A stretch of 64,000 bases of DNA from Astrothelium macrocarpum (taxonomy: Eukaryota; Ascomycota; Dothideomycetes; Trypetheliales; Trypetheliaceae): contig JAGEMR010000018.1 in NCBI GenBank assembly GCA_021030915.1, positions 248,001 to 312,000 on the forward strand, in the 5' to 3' direction. Below are positions 35,563 to 45,928 of the stretch, in pieces (position 1 is the stretch's first letter; the number at the start of each line of letters is the position of its first letter). The position numbers were made by a program, and so were the translations under genes. Below the pieces are notes generated by a model. It made no database searches and was not told where the DNA came from. It saw only the letters and a program-made list of their open reading frames with translations.

Positions 35563-35995
35563 GTGACTATGGTTCTATAAATGCTATATAGAAAAATCAA
35601 TTGTATATTAAAGAAGAAAACCAAAGATTCCTGAGCAGCGAATGGTACGAGACAATGTACCCGTAGATGGATGAGATGAGTTGGTGGTCAAAGCTCTAGT
35701 AGCTGTCCCAACCTCTTCGATTACTACAAGCTCCGCATGGATGATTGAATTCACCAGCCTCTCAATTATTCTCTTCTGAACTTGTACTTATACACTAGCT
35801 TCTTTTTCTTATGACGGATGGATGTCTCCAATTTTTTCTTTCGGTGAATGTAGCTGCGCAGGTTCTTACATTGTACATTCAAACCAATATATTCGCTTCG
35901 TACCAATACAAACTTTCTCGGCATCAACAATCATTTAACCTCTTCATTGTAGTTCGCAGATATCCGGCACTAACTTTTCCACCCCAGACGAACTC
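35563..35995. other. intergenic
   Basis: AT-rich spacer with the oxidase 3' flank and the promoter of the next gene. I see no gene. Confidence 0.5.
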
Positions 35996-37594
35996 ATGCG
36001 GCTGTTTGCTGATGCGTTGAGCCTGCCGTTTTCTCCACTTTTGCTTATCGCGACCGTCTCTGACATAGCTGCCTCTGAAAAGCAGTGGCCTTACAATCTT
36101 CCACCCCATGTCAAATATTTTCCTGAGGATGCAGTACACGTCAAGAGATCGTCGGATATACAAAGCCGGCTTGCCACACAGGTTCCGTCGGTGGTACGGA
36201 AGATGAGCGCAGATGAGGGTGAAATGTTCTTTTTGGACTACTGGCATTTCGATGCTCAAAACCGTCAAGAGCTCTTGGCACTCGATGAAGCCAGCCCGAC
36301 CCTCGAATATCTCAACCAAAGTATCACAGATGATGCTCAGCTTCGAAGGTCAAAATCGAACGCTCACAATGCTGAGAGCGCTATCGATAGCTTCGAATTT
36401 TTACTTCCCCCCTTTCCTCTCCACGCCGAATCCTCGATCCAACGAAAATCGCTCTTGCGCTTCTTGCGCCGGAAACTAGTTGAGAGAAATTATCAATGTC
36501 CGGCCGGGACGAATGACTGTTCTTCAATCGGACAGCCGAATAGTTGCTGCGCAACCGATGAGACTTGCATCATTGTAACAAATACTGGAAATGGAGAAGT
36601 AGGCTGTTGTCCTGCAGGCTCTACTTGTGGTACCCAGGTGTCGGATTGTGATACCGCTGCTGGCTACTTGAGCTGCCCAGGAAGTCCAAATGGCGGATGT
36701 TGCATTCCTGGATTTGCCTGCCAAGATGTTGGGTGTAAGTTTTCAATTCGCTTGCACTTTATTATATGGCTAATTGGAACCTTAGGTGTGGCTACTACTA
36801 CCGTGACTACGACTACCACTCTTCCTCTTGCAACTGTCACAACAGGTCAGCCGAGCATGACGGCATCATCTTCGGCTCCACCTCCGCCTCCACCTGCTTC
36901 TACCTCGTCCATAGTAACTGCAAGCCCTCCAACCTCAGCTCCTCCATCTACTACAACTACAACTGCAACGTCTTCCTCTATAAGCACAACAACATCGATT
37001 CCGCCAGCTACGTGCAGCACAGGCTTTCAATCCTGTCCTGCCAGCCTCGGAGGGGGATGCTGTCCCACTGACCGCGCGTGCGGATCACCAGACTGTCCGG
37101 CATTACCAAGTAGTACCGGGTCGTCCTCTACTGGCGTGACAGCTGTTCCTCCAGTTCGGCCAACAAGCGATACCACTGAGCCGGCCTCCATCCAGGGTAC
37201 AACGGCATCGTCATCTGAAAGTCTTGTTGGCTGTCCTACGGGGTTTTATGCATGCTCAGCCTACTATCCTGGGGGATGCTGTCGGGTTGGGCGGAATTGT
37301 GCATCGACCTCGTGTCCCTCGATAGATAGCACAACGCCCGTCACTGGTGGTGTGGCTACCATTGCAGCTGGAGCAGGGACCTGCGCAAGTGGGTGGTATA
37401 GCTGTGCTGCCAATGTGGGCGGGGGCTGCTGTCCCAGTGGGTATAGTTGTGGTGCAAGTTGCACCGCAACGGGTCCGAGTTCAAACAACCAGCAAGTTGG
37501 AAAGATAGCGCCAAACAGCGCCAGTGCAGCTGTATCGGGGTGGGGATTCTTGGTGACGGGATGTGCGTTTGGAGTTGGGATGCTGATTTTGTAA
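35996..37594 (+). CDS. GPI-anchored cysteine-rich cell-wall protein
   Basis: Exons 35996-36734 and 36786-37594 encode 515 residues. The N-terminus (RLFADALSLPFSPLLLIATV) is a signal peptide and the C-terminus SAAVSGWGFLVTGCAFGVGM plus a short hydrophobic end fits a GPI signal. Between them lie about five Cys-rich modules of the pattern CPxG..C....GGGCCP..xxC (for example CCPAGSTCGTQVSDCD, GGCCIPGFACQD, GGGCCPTDRACGSPDC, GGCCRVGRNCASTSC, GGGCCPSGYSCGASC), separated by Ser/Thr/Pro-rich linkers expected to be O-mannosylated. The modules resemble granulin-like or small chitin-binding-like knots, but I cannot assign a ligand. The 51-nt intron is a multiple of three, so a retained form stays in frame. 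Confidence 0.82.
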   Translation: MRLFADALSLPFSPLLLIATVSDIAASEKQWPYNLPPHVKYFPEDAVHVKRSSDIQSRLATQVPSVVRKMSADEGEMFFLDYWHFDAQNRQELLALDEASPTLEYLNQSITDDAQLRRSKSNAHNAESAIDSFEFLLPPFPLHAESSIQRKSLLRFLRRKLVERNYQCPAGTNDCSSIGQPNSCCATDETCIIVTNTGNGEVGCCPAGSTCGTQVSDCDTAAGYLSCPGSPNGGCCIPGFACQDVGCKFSIRLHFIIWLIGTLGVATTTVTTTTTLPLATVTTGQPSMTASSSAPPPPPPASTSSIVTASPPTSAPPSTTTTTATSSSISTTTSIPPATCSTGFQSCPASLGGGCCPTDRACGSPDCPALPSSTGSSSTGVTAVPPVRPTSDTTEPASIQGTTASSSESLVGCPTGFYACSAYYPGGCCRVGRNCASTSCPSIDSTTPVTGGVATIAAGAGTCASGWYSCAANVGGGCCPSGYSCGASCTATGPSSNNQQVGKIAPNSASAAVSGWGFLVTGCAFGVGMLIL

Positions 37595-38372
37595 ATACTG
37601 ATGATGATGACTTCACGAATTGGGCGTTTGGACGGTTATTACTAGATACCTATGTAGGAGATGATTTGGTCAGCAGAAACAGATGTAAATTCGAAAGTTT
37701 AGATGCCACATTAGCCTCCAATACTCAATTTGAATAGTACAAACATGTGAAAGTAGGCATTGAGCCTAGCCCGTCTAAGACGGAGTCCAAAGCAAAATGA
37801 TTTCAGCGGCGCCCAGAAGGTCGAATGTGTGGCATCACCACCCGAACCGTCTGCACGCCCTAACGACGCCCCTAGTCTTTCCGTCTCTGACGCCTCAACA
37901 CCATGAGCAGAAGCAGTTCACAACCCACGACATTGCTGTCCGAGAATTTTGTGTCTGACGACAATTCTTGGAATCTTACTCGTGTATCAGTGGGACGGGC
38001 CGCACGAGATCTCTGTCCTCGCTAAGGTACGAAGGCCAGGTACAAAGCTCCCCGCGTCTGCACCACCATCACGGCCCCACCCTCACTAGAGCTCCAAAGT
38101 GAAGAAAGTAGTGATCCTCTAGGCAACACGCTGCCATTGTTGACTCACGCGTCCGCCACTTTGTTATCCTCGACTCCCACCTCGCTCGACCATTCCTCCG
38201 CCACCCACACTTCCACTCCCAAAATTCTGCAGTCTCCAACGACGATACGCCAACGCATTGATACAACACTATCGCTTGATGGAGCAGCCTTGGCTGCTGG
38301 TGATATCGCTTTTGCATTGAAGAGGACGCCCGGTCACACGGTGCGGCTCTCCAATAGCTAGCGATAGCCAGC
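37595..38372. other. intergenic
   Basis: Contains the promoter of the carrier gene. Frames at 38069-38452 minus and 38137-38361 plus are CT/AG-rich shadows. I see nothing else. Confidence 0.45.
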
Positions 38373-39866
38373 ATGCCTGAGGACAAGAACAATGGTAAAG
38401 GAGATGCCTCCCCTGCGGCATCTCCGGAATCCAAACGCAGGACCACTCTCATGTCCCTAAGCTACCAGCCGAATGTCACCTATAAGAGAATGCTTAAGAA
38501 ATACCGTACGGAGGTTGCGGCGAGCTCGGCAAGCATATTGAGCACATTCATCACTGTAAGCCTGGCGGCACTTGATACATAGATCGAGACTGATTGAGCA
38601 AAATAGTTCCCACTGGACTCCATCAAATCTCGCGTCCAAACGTAAGATTATGATATCCAGCTATCCCTCGTTTTCTTCGCTGACAGCTCCGAGTTATAGA
38701 TACAGGTTCCCAACAGCATTTGCCTGTGCTCGTCATACTTACAAGACTGAGGGCGTTTATGGCTTTTGGCGTGGTACGTGAAGCCCAACCTTGCTTTATA
38801 AACTATACTAATGACACATTTACTCCAGGTACCCTGGCCCCTCTTGCCAGCATCACTCTCGTTCGCACAGTATCATTTTCCATCTACCAACGTGCTAAGT
38901 ACACTCTGGATGACTGGATGTACAAGCGTACCGGCACTTCCCCACTCAAAGTCGCCAACACGCATGGTGCGCTTCCCAATCTCTCCACCGTCGCCTGCTT
39001 TTCTCTAGCAGGTGCCGTCTCGGGTGCGGCGGTTACTGCGATCGCATGTACGTTGCCTAAAATCTCATTCCAAGTTCATTTTATTATATTGGTACAATTG
39101 CTTATTATATTTATGTATGTAGGTCCATTCGAACTTACGAAACTCAGCGCTCAGCTCTCGGTGCTCATGGCCACTAATAAGGGATCCATGGCCGAGCCGG
39201 TGGAGCCGCCACGAAACCACATCCAGCAGAATGGCACGCTGAAAACGGCAATCAACTTGGTTAGGCAAAAGGGTATTATGGGCCTTTATTCAGGCTTCAA
39301 TTTGCATCTTTGTAAGTTTTCTATTAGTAATACCAGTCACCATGGCGACGACCTGACTTCAATGTGCGCAGTACGGGATACCACGGGTACAGCAATCTAC
39401 TTTGGAAGCTACGAGAGTGCGAAACAGCTTCTTGGAAATGCACGTGGCAGTTCTCCAACCACGCCAGGTGCTGTTGCTCTCGCCGGTGGATTTTGCGGAC
39501 TCGCCAGCTGGGCCTTCGTACGTGTTCCATGACCCTCTCACAAAGTCACAGACTGACTCATCATCTATAGATCTACCCTTTAGATGTAGCCAAGAATGTC
39601 TACCAACGCAATTGTCTGACCGCAGAACCCGGAAAGAAGCCTCAGGTTCCGAAAATACATTTCTTCAAGAGGCGCATGTATCGAGGTAAATTGCTTTTTC
39701 TCTCCTCCCGCTTCTTAGCCTCTCCAAGGAACTGAATGTCTCTGACCATTGTTTTCTTGCAGGCCTCGCCATATCGATGAGCCGCTCAGCCATCATCAAT
39801 GCCATCTTCTTCTCCGTCTTCGAATACTCGAAGAAGCAAGTCAACAGCCTCGACATTGATGACTAA
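38373..39866 (+). CDS. mitochondrial carrier family (SLC25) protein
   Basis: Eight exons (38373-38555, 38607-38641, 38700-38773, 38829-39047, 39123-39311, 39372-39517, 39571-39685, 39763-39866) sum to 354 residues with every junction in frame. The three carrier signatures PX[DE]XX[KR] are FPLDSIKSR, CPFELTKLS and YPLDVAKNV, each starting an odd-numbered helix, followed by the G-rich partner motifs (EGVYGFWRGTLAPLA, KGIMGLYSGFNLHLLRD, YRGLAISMSRSAIINAIFFS). The inner-membrane transporter should exchange a small metabolite. The middle signature carries E and F where P-x-D is usual. The substrate is not deducible; the RDTTGTAIYFGSYES phrase recalls carnitine/ornithine-type carriers. Eight exons is the highest count in the window. 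Confidence 0.9.
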
Positions 39867-40225
39867 CGAATGTTCGTACTGCATCAAACTGACCACAAAC
39901 AATTGCATAAAACGGCGTTAGGGGATAATGGCTCAAATGGATCATTTCGACTAGGAAGACAGAATGGCCGCCAGGACTTGGTTCGCAGGTATGGCGATCA
40001 AGCTGCGGCCTTGCCTGTCGGGCAACGAAAAATGGAAATTTCGATAGCGGCAGCGACCGACGCTGCCTGCCTTTCTTGTACATTGGTTTTCTATGGAGGG
40101 AGGGAGCCCTTGGGAGGGTGGGTGGGTGGGCTCCCAAGATGGATGGTTCCGGAGGGGCGACTGGTTTCTACCACAAGGTACGATACACTACCAACTCAAG
40201 GCTGAGGCCTGAGAATGAATAGAAT
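39867..40225. other. spacer before repeat region
   Basis: Carrier 3' flank with G-rich runs (GGGAGGGAGC, GGGTGGGTGGG at about 40095-40130). No gene. Confidence 0.45.
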
Positions 40226-40475
40226 GAATGGCCTCGCAATTCTATGTTTGCCAGCGCCGGGCATGATCTCCAGTAAACGAGTGGCCTTGCAAGTCTCCCT
40301 TTGCCAATGCCGACCGTGATCTTCGCGAATTGACGGTCTTGCAAATCTTCGTTTGCTAGTGCCCTACGTCATCTTTATGACTGAATGGCCTTGCAGTCCT
40401 CCATATGCCAGCGCCATACTTCGTCTTCTACGTGACCGCCACGCAGTCCTCCTTGCCTCGTCCCCCTTGCCGCCT
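40226..40475 (+). repeat. minisatellite, about 52-bp unit, 4.7 copies
   Basis: Diverged tandem copies begin at 40226, 40279, 40332, 40383 and 40434 (units 53, 53, 51, 51 bp and a partial). Each opens with GAATGGCCTTGCA-like sequence followed by a T/C-rich segment and GCCAGCGCC. Units differ at about a quarter of positions. The array leads directly into the repeated exon-intron region. Confidence 0.75.
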
Positions 40476-40559
40476 CACTTTCTCCCATTCCAGCCAAGAT
40501 TTACTCACATTCAATCACAGGTAGGCCGTCGTCGCCGCCGCCCCACGGGATCGGTGGGG

Positions 40560-41983
40560 ACGCTCCTGGTTCACCACCCAGGAGGGCCCCATCATGGTCC
40601 CAAGTGGGAGGTAAGTCTTCCACATGTCTTGGTCGCTTCTCTACTGACATCCGCTTGGCAGTGGCGGCGGCTTGGGGGCGGTTACGTCCCCGGCCACCCG
40701 GAGGAGGTACGTTTGCTACGGACTATTCCTGATGCTCTACTAACATCGCGCCATAGGGCCGGGTATCGGCCTTCCAAGGGAGAGAGGGAGGAGGAGGAGG
40801 AGGAGAAGGAGGACGAGGAGGAGAAGGAGGACGAGGACGAGGAGGAGGAGGAGGAGAGGGGGGAGAGGGGGGGAAGTGGGTAAGTCCTCCGCACATCTTC
40901 GTTCACCCTCTGCTGACAATTGCGCTGTAGTGGCGGCGGTCTGGGGATTGAGGGCCCTCAGCCGCCTGGGGATTAAGGCCCCCCAGCCACCTGGGAGAGG
41001 TAAGTCCTCGATGCATCTATCCTGGCTCCTTGCTGATAGTCGCACGCAGGGGTGGCAGTCCGGGGAGCGGTTACGCCCCCCACCGCCGGGCGAGGTAAGC
41101 CATCTTCGTATCTATCCTAACTGTCTGCTAACATCGTATCGTAAGGCTGGCGGTCGGCCCACTATCCAGTGGGAGGGCACCAGCAGCCGCCGGCGGGATT
41201 GCACCCCGCCCACCCAGCGGGGTCGCAGCACCCCCCAGCCTGCGCCCCCCTTTGCCCCCAAGGGGATTGTCCCGGCCCCTCCCTCAATACCCAGCGCGTT
41301 CGCTGTGGTCGTTGGCCAGTGAGGGAGAAGGGATGAGGGTGGGGGGTTGGAAGGGGTTGGGGCAGGTTGTGGAGTTTGGAGAGACGGATTCTCAAGGGAA
41401 GGATGCACAGTGCGGATACTTGCATGTGCTCGGAGCGCCGCCGACGTACTGATACCAACGAGAAGCTTCAGTGCTGTCGGCCATTGATTCTCCTCTTTAC
41501 CTTCCCTTGTTGCTTGATGCTTTTGGTGTTGATCTTCTTTCATCGCAAGCACTATCAAATCCACTCCAAGCATCACAAGCCTGCCATGGCGTCTTCAGCC
41601 ACGACGGAGGAGCCAGTGGGAGGTGAGTCTTCCATACATCTCCCTTCACTCTTTACTAATAATTCTGTCGCAGCGGCTGTGGTCCGGGGGTTTGTAGAGC
41701 CGGTTCGGGGTCCAGCCACCATCCAGCTTCATCCCACCTCCTGGATTTCAGCAGCCACTGGCTTTTCCGCCCCCTGTCACCCCCAGAGGTTCGGGAGGAA
41801 TTAGGAGGGGTTGGGGTAGGATGCGGAATTTGGAGAGACGGATTCTCAAGGAAAGGACACATTGTGCGGACGCTTATGTGAAGTCGGGCCGCCTCAACGC
41901 GGGAGTTAGCAGCTCTCCCTGCCGCCTGCGCAAGGTAAGCTCTCTCAAACATCTTGCTCGACTCCACTAACACGGCATCTCAG
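40560..41983 (+). repeat. array of repeated exon-intron cassettes with near-identical ~50-nt introns
   Basis: Seven intron-like units lie on the plus strand at 40611-40661, 40707-40756, 40880-40930, 41000-41049, 41095-41145, 41623-41673 and 41935-41983 (49-51 nt). All start GTAAGT/GTACGT/GTGAGT, all have a CTNAY branch 14-20 nt before AG, and most share non-consensus bases such as an ACATCT core. Flanking exons are also related: 40662-40706 and 41050-41094 are both 45 nt and align over GCGGTTACG.CCCC, and exons repeatedly open TGGCGGCGG or GCGGCTGTGG. The first exons translate to Gly-rich protein (WRRLGGGYVPGHPEE, then Gly/Glu/Arg runs) but hit TGA in the exon at 40931. A 3' segment around 41350-41430 is repeated at 41799-41875. 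A short spliced product from ATG 41586 (MASSATTEEPVGAAVVRG) is possible. This is a decayed or non-coding tandem duplication. Confidence 0.7.
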
Positions 41984-42604
41984 AGGATTGGTGGAGGCCA
42001 CGGTGATCGTGATCTCCCCGATGAGCGCACCAATGTCGTGCCCTTTCGCCGCCGACATACGGAGAAGGTGCGTACTTTGCGTGATCATCCTAGGCATTGA
42101 CACGTTCACTTTGCGGTGGAGGCTCGGTGCTAGCTTGGGAATTTCGGCTATAGGCTAGTGCCGAATCTCGTCCGTAGCGTTACCAGGCGTTGCAACAAGA
42201 AAAATGGATCTGCTTTTTCTATTGACAGTACTAGATATTGGACTGGTGATGAATGGTGAAGCATAGTTCTAGATGCACTACTCGTGATACGCATTCAGTG
42301 GGTTCAGCAGGTTTTGAGAATGAGGCGAGTATATGTGAGCTATATATTCAAGCCTACTGAGGAAAAATAATGGAGAGGAAAGGAGAGGAAAGGAGATGAT
42401 GGGAGGATAAGAGTAACTTGAGATCAGGATCACTGGTAGTAGACCTTGTTGCTAAGTCAGATGAATCACATGGAATCTTACCTAAATATCATCGAAAACT
42501 ATGCAAGCTAAACAGACGGAAAAATAAATACTCTGATTATCTCATACGTTCAAAACGATACAACTCAAATGAAGTCGATTCTAGCACCACGTGATTCGCG
42601 CTGC
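41984..42604. other. flank between repeat array and transposon
   Basis: Begins with an open exon-like stretch to about 42100 (GHGDRDLPDERTNVVPFRRR, ending at a TGA near 42098). After that there is no ORF and AT content rises toward the transposon. Confidence 0.4.
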
Positions 42605-42606
42605 TA

Positions 42607-42650
42607 GCCGTTTTCACGTGATCGTGCACCAAACTAGATCGTGCACCACC
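42607..42650 (+). repeat. left terminal inverted repeat
   Basis: A 44-bp TIR starting GCCGTTTTCACGTGATCG, preceded by TA at 42605-42606. Its inner part contains a direct repeat of GATCGTGCACCA. It is an exact reverse complement of 44718-44761. Confidence 0.95.
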
Positions 42651-44717
42651 GTCGCATATAGAACTCTATCTTTTTAAAATTTAATTATTCCATTAATATG
42701 GTTTCAATTGAATTCGCAATTGAAGATTTGAAATCGTAAAAAATATCTGTAATTCGATAGATCGTTCAAAAATATGGTATTAATTATAATACGTTGTCGC
42801 GTCGCTGGAGAGACAAAATTGGATCAAAGGCCGACGGAATCGAAATTCGAAATTTATTAAATAATGAACAGTAAAAAATCCTTATCGAAAAGATAAATAG
42901 ATTTACGGTATATAATACGTCTCCAATAATTGTAATGATAAGATTATTTATTTTTAATATTATTAATTTCTGATCTGATATAAATTGGATTAATCGTTAA
43001 ATCAAAATCCATTAAAATAAATTGAAATTTTTATATTTCAAAGATTATAATATTAGCCGAAATAAAATAAATAATTGGAAAGAATTATTCAAATATTTCG
43101 ATATTATAATAATCTATCTATTTTTTTATAGAATTTTTAATTAATAATAATAGATTTATTAAAAATTAAATGAATATAATATCGATTTATACAATCAATA
43201 TAATATTGATAAAAAAGGCTTTTTTCAGGGTTATATTAAAAAGATAAAACATATTATATCCCTTTTTATATTATAACAAGGCTGTATTCAAAATGCAGTT
43301 CAGATAGGCGACCGTATATGGATTTCAATTATTACGACCATTTATACAGACGGCACATATATTCCTTTAATTATCATTTATAAAAGAATCGGAAATCTTT
43401 TCACGGCCTGATTAATGGATTTCGAATCTGATAAACATAAAATCTTTTATATAAACACTGAATTTGACTTCTTAAATAAAGATCTTATATTTGATTAATT
43501 TATGAATATCTTTGACCGATATACGCGGCCGAAGGCTGGGTACGGCAGATACTGGAGGCTATTCTGAATAGACGGCCATAATAGCTATTTCAATTTTCGG
43601 TTTCTTTTCTGATATATAAAAAATAAGATTCTAATAGCCATATTTTCATCTCATTCGACGCATAAATTTCAGCCTTTAGACGTATTTCTATTCGGGTCTC
43701 TTACGATATATTATTCACAGCAATTCGAGCACTGGATTTATACGATAGGAGGCAGTTTTAATAACTCACAAAAGGACTTTCTAGGCCTCTTTTGGCCTGC
43801 CTTTCAATCAGCCTTTATTGAATATAATATTATGAATGGTTGGGTTCGAATAAATCTGGTGTCCTTTACGTCAGAGGTGGTATTCGAGCAGTTCAAACCG
43901 GCGAATAGGCCGTCTAACAATGATTCAAAAATTTCAAAGATTTCATCGAAATTTATTCTCTTTTAATGGAAGAAGATAACGCGTCTAATACGTGAATAAG
44001 AGACCGTATTGAATAGGAAATTATTCCGTAATTTTGAACGAATAGTTATTGAAAAAGAAATGTTCGAACACCATCTGACCTTATTGGAAGAAAAATTAGA
44101 GATTCAATCAAAAAGAACACTTCGAAATAAGCCTCTATTCGAGCAAATACGTGCTGAAGAGAAGTCTCAGATTTTATTCGCCTTTTCATCCAAAATACAG
44201 AGGGCCTTCAAATTTCAACAATAAAAAGAGGCCAATACAGAGACTGAGGCAGTAATTAAATAAGAGTTAGCGATAAACCGAATTCTAAATAAACAGCGTA
44301 AACAGCGGAAATTCTAGAAACGAAAGGATGAAAGAGAGAGAAAGTGATAAAAGAGGCTCGAAAAGGAGGCTCAAAAGAAGGCTGAAAAGAAGGCCAGAAA
44401 AACCCAACAAAAAATTTCCAAAAAAGGCAAAACCGGGTCTAAATCGGACAATCAGAGGCCAAAGAATAAAGGAAAGTAGTCTCAGAAATCGAAGGTTATT
44501 GTTAAGGCTGAAATAGTTGTTGATAAGGAAGAAATAGTTGAAATCGTCACAACACGTTCAGGCCGCATAATCAAACTAATTAAACGTTTTGAGCAGAATA
44601 AATAATAGCCAGATTTTTTTGCATAAATCTTAAGAATAACATATTTAAATTTGAAATTAAAAGTTCTTATATTGGTGGAGTAATTAATTATTGAAGTTAT
44701 CGAGCCGATCGAAGGTT

Positions 44718-44761
44718 GGTGGTGCACGATCTAGTTTGGTGCACGATCACGTGAAAACGGC
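44718..44761 (-). repeat. right terminal inverted repeat
   Basis: 44-bp inverted copy of 42607-42650 without mismatch, followed by TA at 44762-44763. Confidence 0.95.
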
Positions 44762-44763
44762 TA

Positions 44764-44948
44764 GGTGTTGCCTCGCAACGTCATTGGCTGCTAAGCGAAC
44801 AGTCTCACCCACCTTCACCATCCAAATTACTCACGACATCGAGACCGCGACCCCACGAACGGTATCCGCGGTGCAAATTCCACAGTAAGTTCAATACCCT
44901 GAAAGACTTGACCTCGAGCCCTTCACCTAACGCTCTTAACTTATAGCC
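44764..44948 (+). promoter_or_regulatory. RPL31 leader region with 5'UTR intron
   Basis: Only 185 bp separate the transposon target site from the RPL31 start codon. A GTAAGT donor at 44885 and a TTATAG acceptor ending at 44946, with a TAAC branch before it, define a 62-nt intron in the leader that ends two bases before the ATG. Ribosomal protein genes of fungi often have such leader introns. The core promoter must lie within about 120 bp or beyond the transposon. Confidence 0.6.
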
Positions 44949-45541
44949 ATGCCGAACCAAGCCAAATCCAACAAACCTGCCGCAGGCAAAACTGGTGGCC
45001 GCAGTGCCATTGCAGATGTTGTCGCACGCGAATATACAATTCACCTACACAAGCGCGTATGTAGTGCCATTCCGAACCCATGAAGCCACAAAGCGGTTCC
45101 GCCGTCTTTATGTGTTTGCGCGAGGAGTGAAGTAGACTGATTTTTTGGAATATTCTCCAGCTCCACGGCACCACATTCAAGAAGCGAGCACCCAAGGCAG
45201 TGAAGGAGATCCGGCATTTTGCACAGAAAGCTATGGTGAGCCCCTCATTCTCTCTCTTTCTCCTCCTTTTGGATCTATTACATTTATTGTCTGATGAGAT
45301 GGATGGCTTGCTAATACAAAGGATGAGAATTCAGGGCACAAGCGACGTCCGCCTCGACCCACAACTGAATAAAAAAGTCTGGGAAGACGGCATCAAGGGT
45401 GTGCCATTCCGGATACGAGTGCGCATCTCACGGAAGCGAAACGATGAGGAGGGCGCCAAGGAGAAGCTATATTCGTACGTGCAGGCGGTGAATGTCAAGA
45501 ATCCTAAGGGTCTTCAAACTGCCGTGGTGGAGGATGCTTAG
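44949..45541 (+). CDS. RPL31: 60S ribosomal protein L31 (eL31)
   Basis: Exons 44949-45056, 45161-45235 and 45335-45541 encode 129 residues. The conserved eL31 core is complete: SAIADVVAREYTIHLHKRLH across intron 1, TTFKKRAPKAVKEIRHFAQK, AMGTSDVRLDPQLNKKVWED across intron 2, GIKGVPFRIRVRISRKRND and YSYVQAVNVKNPKGLQTAVV. The protein sits near the exit tunnel of the large subunit. The N-terminal extension PNQAKSNKPAAGKTGG is Lys/Gly-rich, as in other filamentous fungi. The 3' acceptor of intron 2 was chosen at 45334 because it restores AMGTSDVRLD; the upstream AG at 45320 would shift the frame. Confidence 0.97.
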
Positions 45542-45928
45542 ATTTGATGGCAGAGTTGTGTGGTACAAGGGAAGCTGATCTTCAATTCGGGTGGAGCTTG
45601 TGGAATTGCTTCAATGATGGGCATTTGGCCGGCGTTACATAGTCAATTGAGAAATTCAAAGAGATGTTTCTTGCCAAATCGCCCAATGACCTTGTGATGT
45701 GCTTGTGGACAGAGAGTAAAGCTACTGGCACGAAAGCAATAAAAGTCGGGCTAAACTGCAAACGATCCTTTTCCGAGAACCGATAGTAGAGAAGTATCTC
45801 AATATTCAAGTCTGTCATTTTACGAAGGCCCTTTAAAAAAGGCTCTATGCATGTTTCCAGCAACGCCGCCTAGTATGTACAATGCACATGCCAACTGCCG
45901 CCCTCCTGTACAGTTCGCACCATACCAA

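Larger units (their letters stand above)
42607..44761 (+). mobile_element. Fot1/pogo-type (Tc1-mariner superfamily) DNA transposon, RIP-degenerated
   Basis: 2,155 bp bounded by perfect 44-bp inverted repeats and TA on both sides, the target-site duplication of this superfamily. The interior is very AT-rich and every frame is broken by stops. In plus-strand frames, transposase remnants can still be seen: a segment around 43520-43600 reading GYGRYWRL then IDGHNSYF (cf. the DDE-domain DGH block), one around 43800-43920 reading QPLLNI, NGWVRINLVSF and EVVFEQFKP (cf. the GLVPFNPEVVL block of Fot1), and a basic Lys/Glu-rich tail at 44009-44460. The pattern of C-to-T loss fits RIP. It is not autonomous now. 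Confidence 0.88.

Noticed and set aside
43840..43865. GGGTTCGAATAAATC resembling a tRNA B-box
   Set aside because: It sits in the degenerate transposase-coding part of the transposon and no cloverleaf forms.
42560..44760. Mitochondrial DNA insertion as an explanation of the AT-rich block
   Set aside because: Perfect inverted repeats, TA duplications and transposase-like remnants identify a DNA transposon instead.
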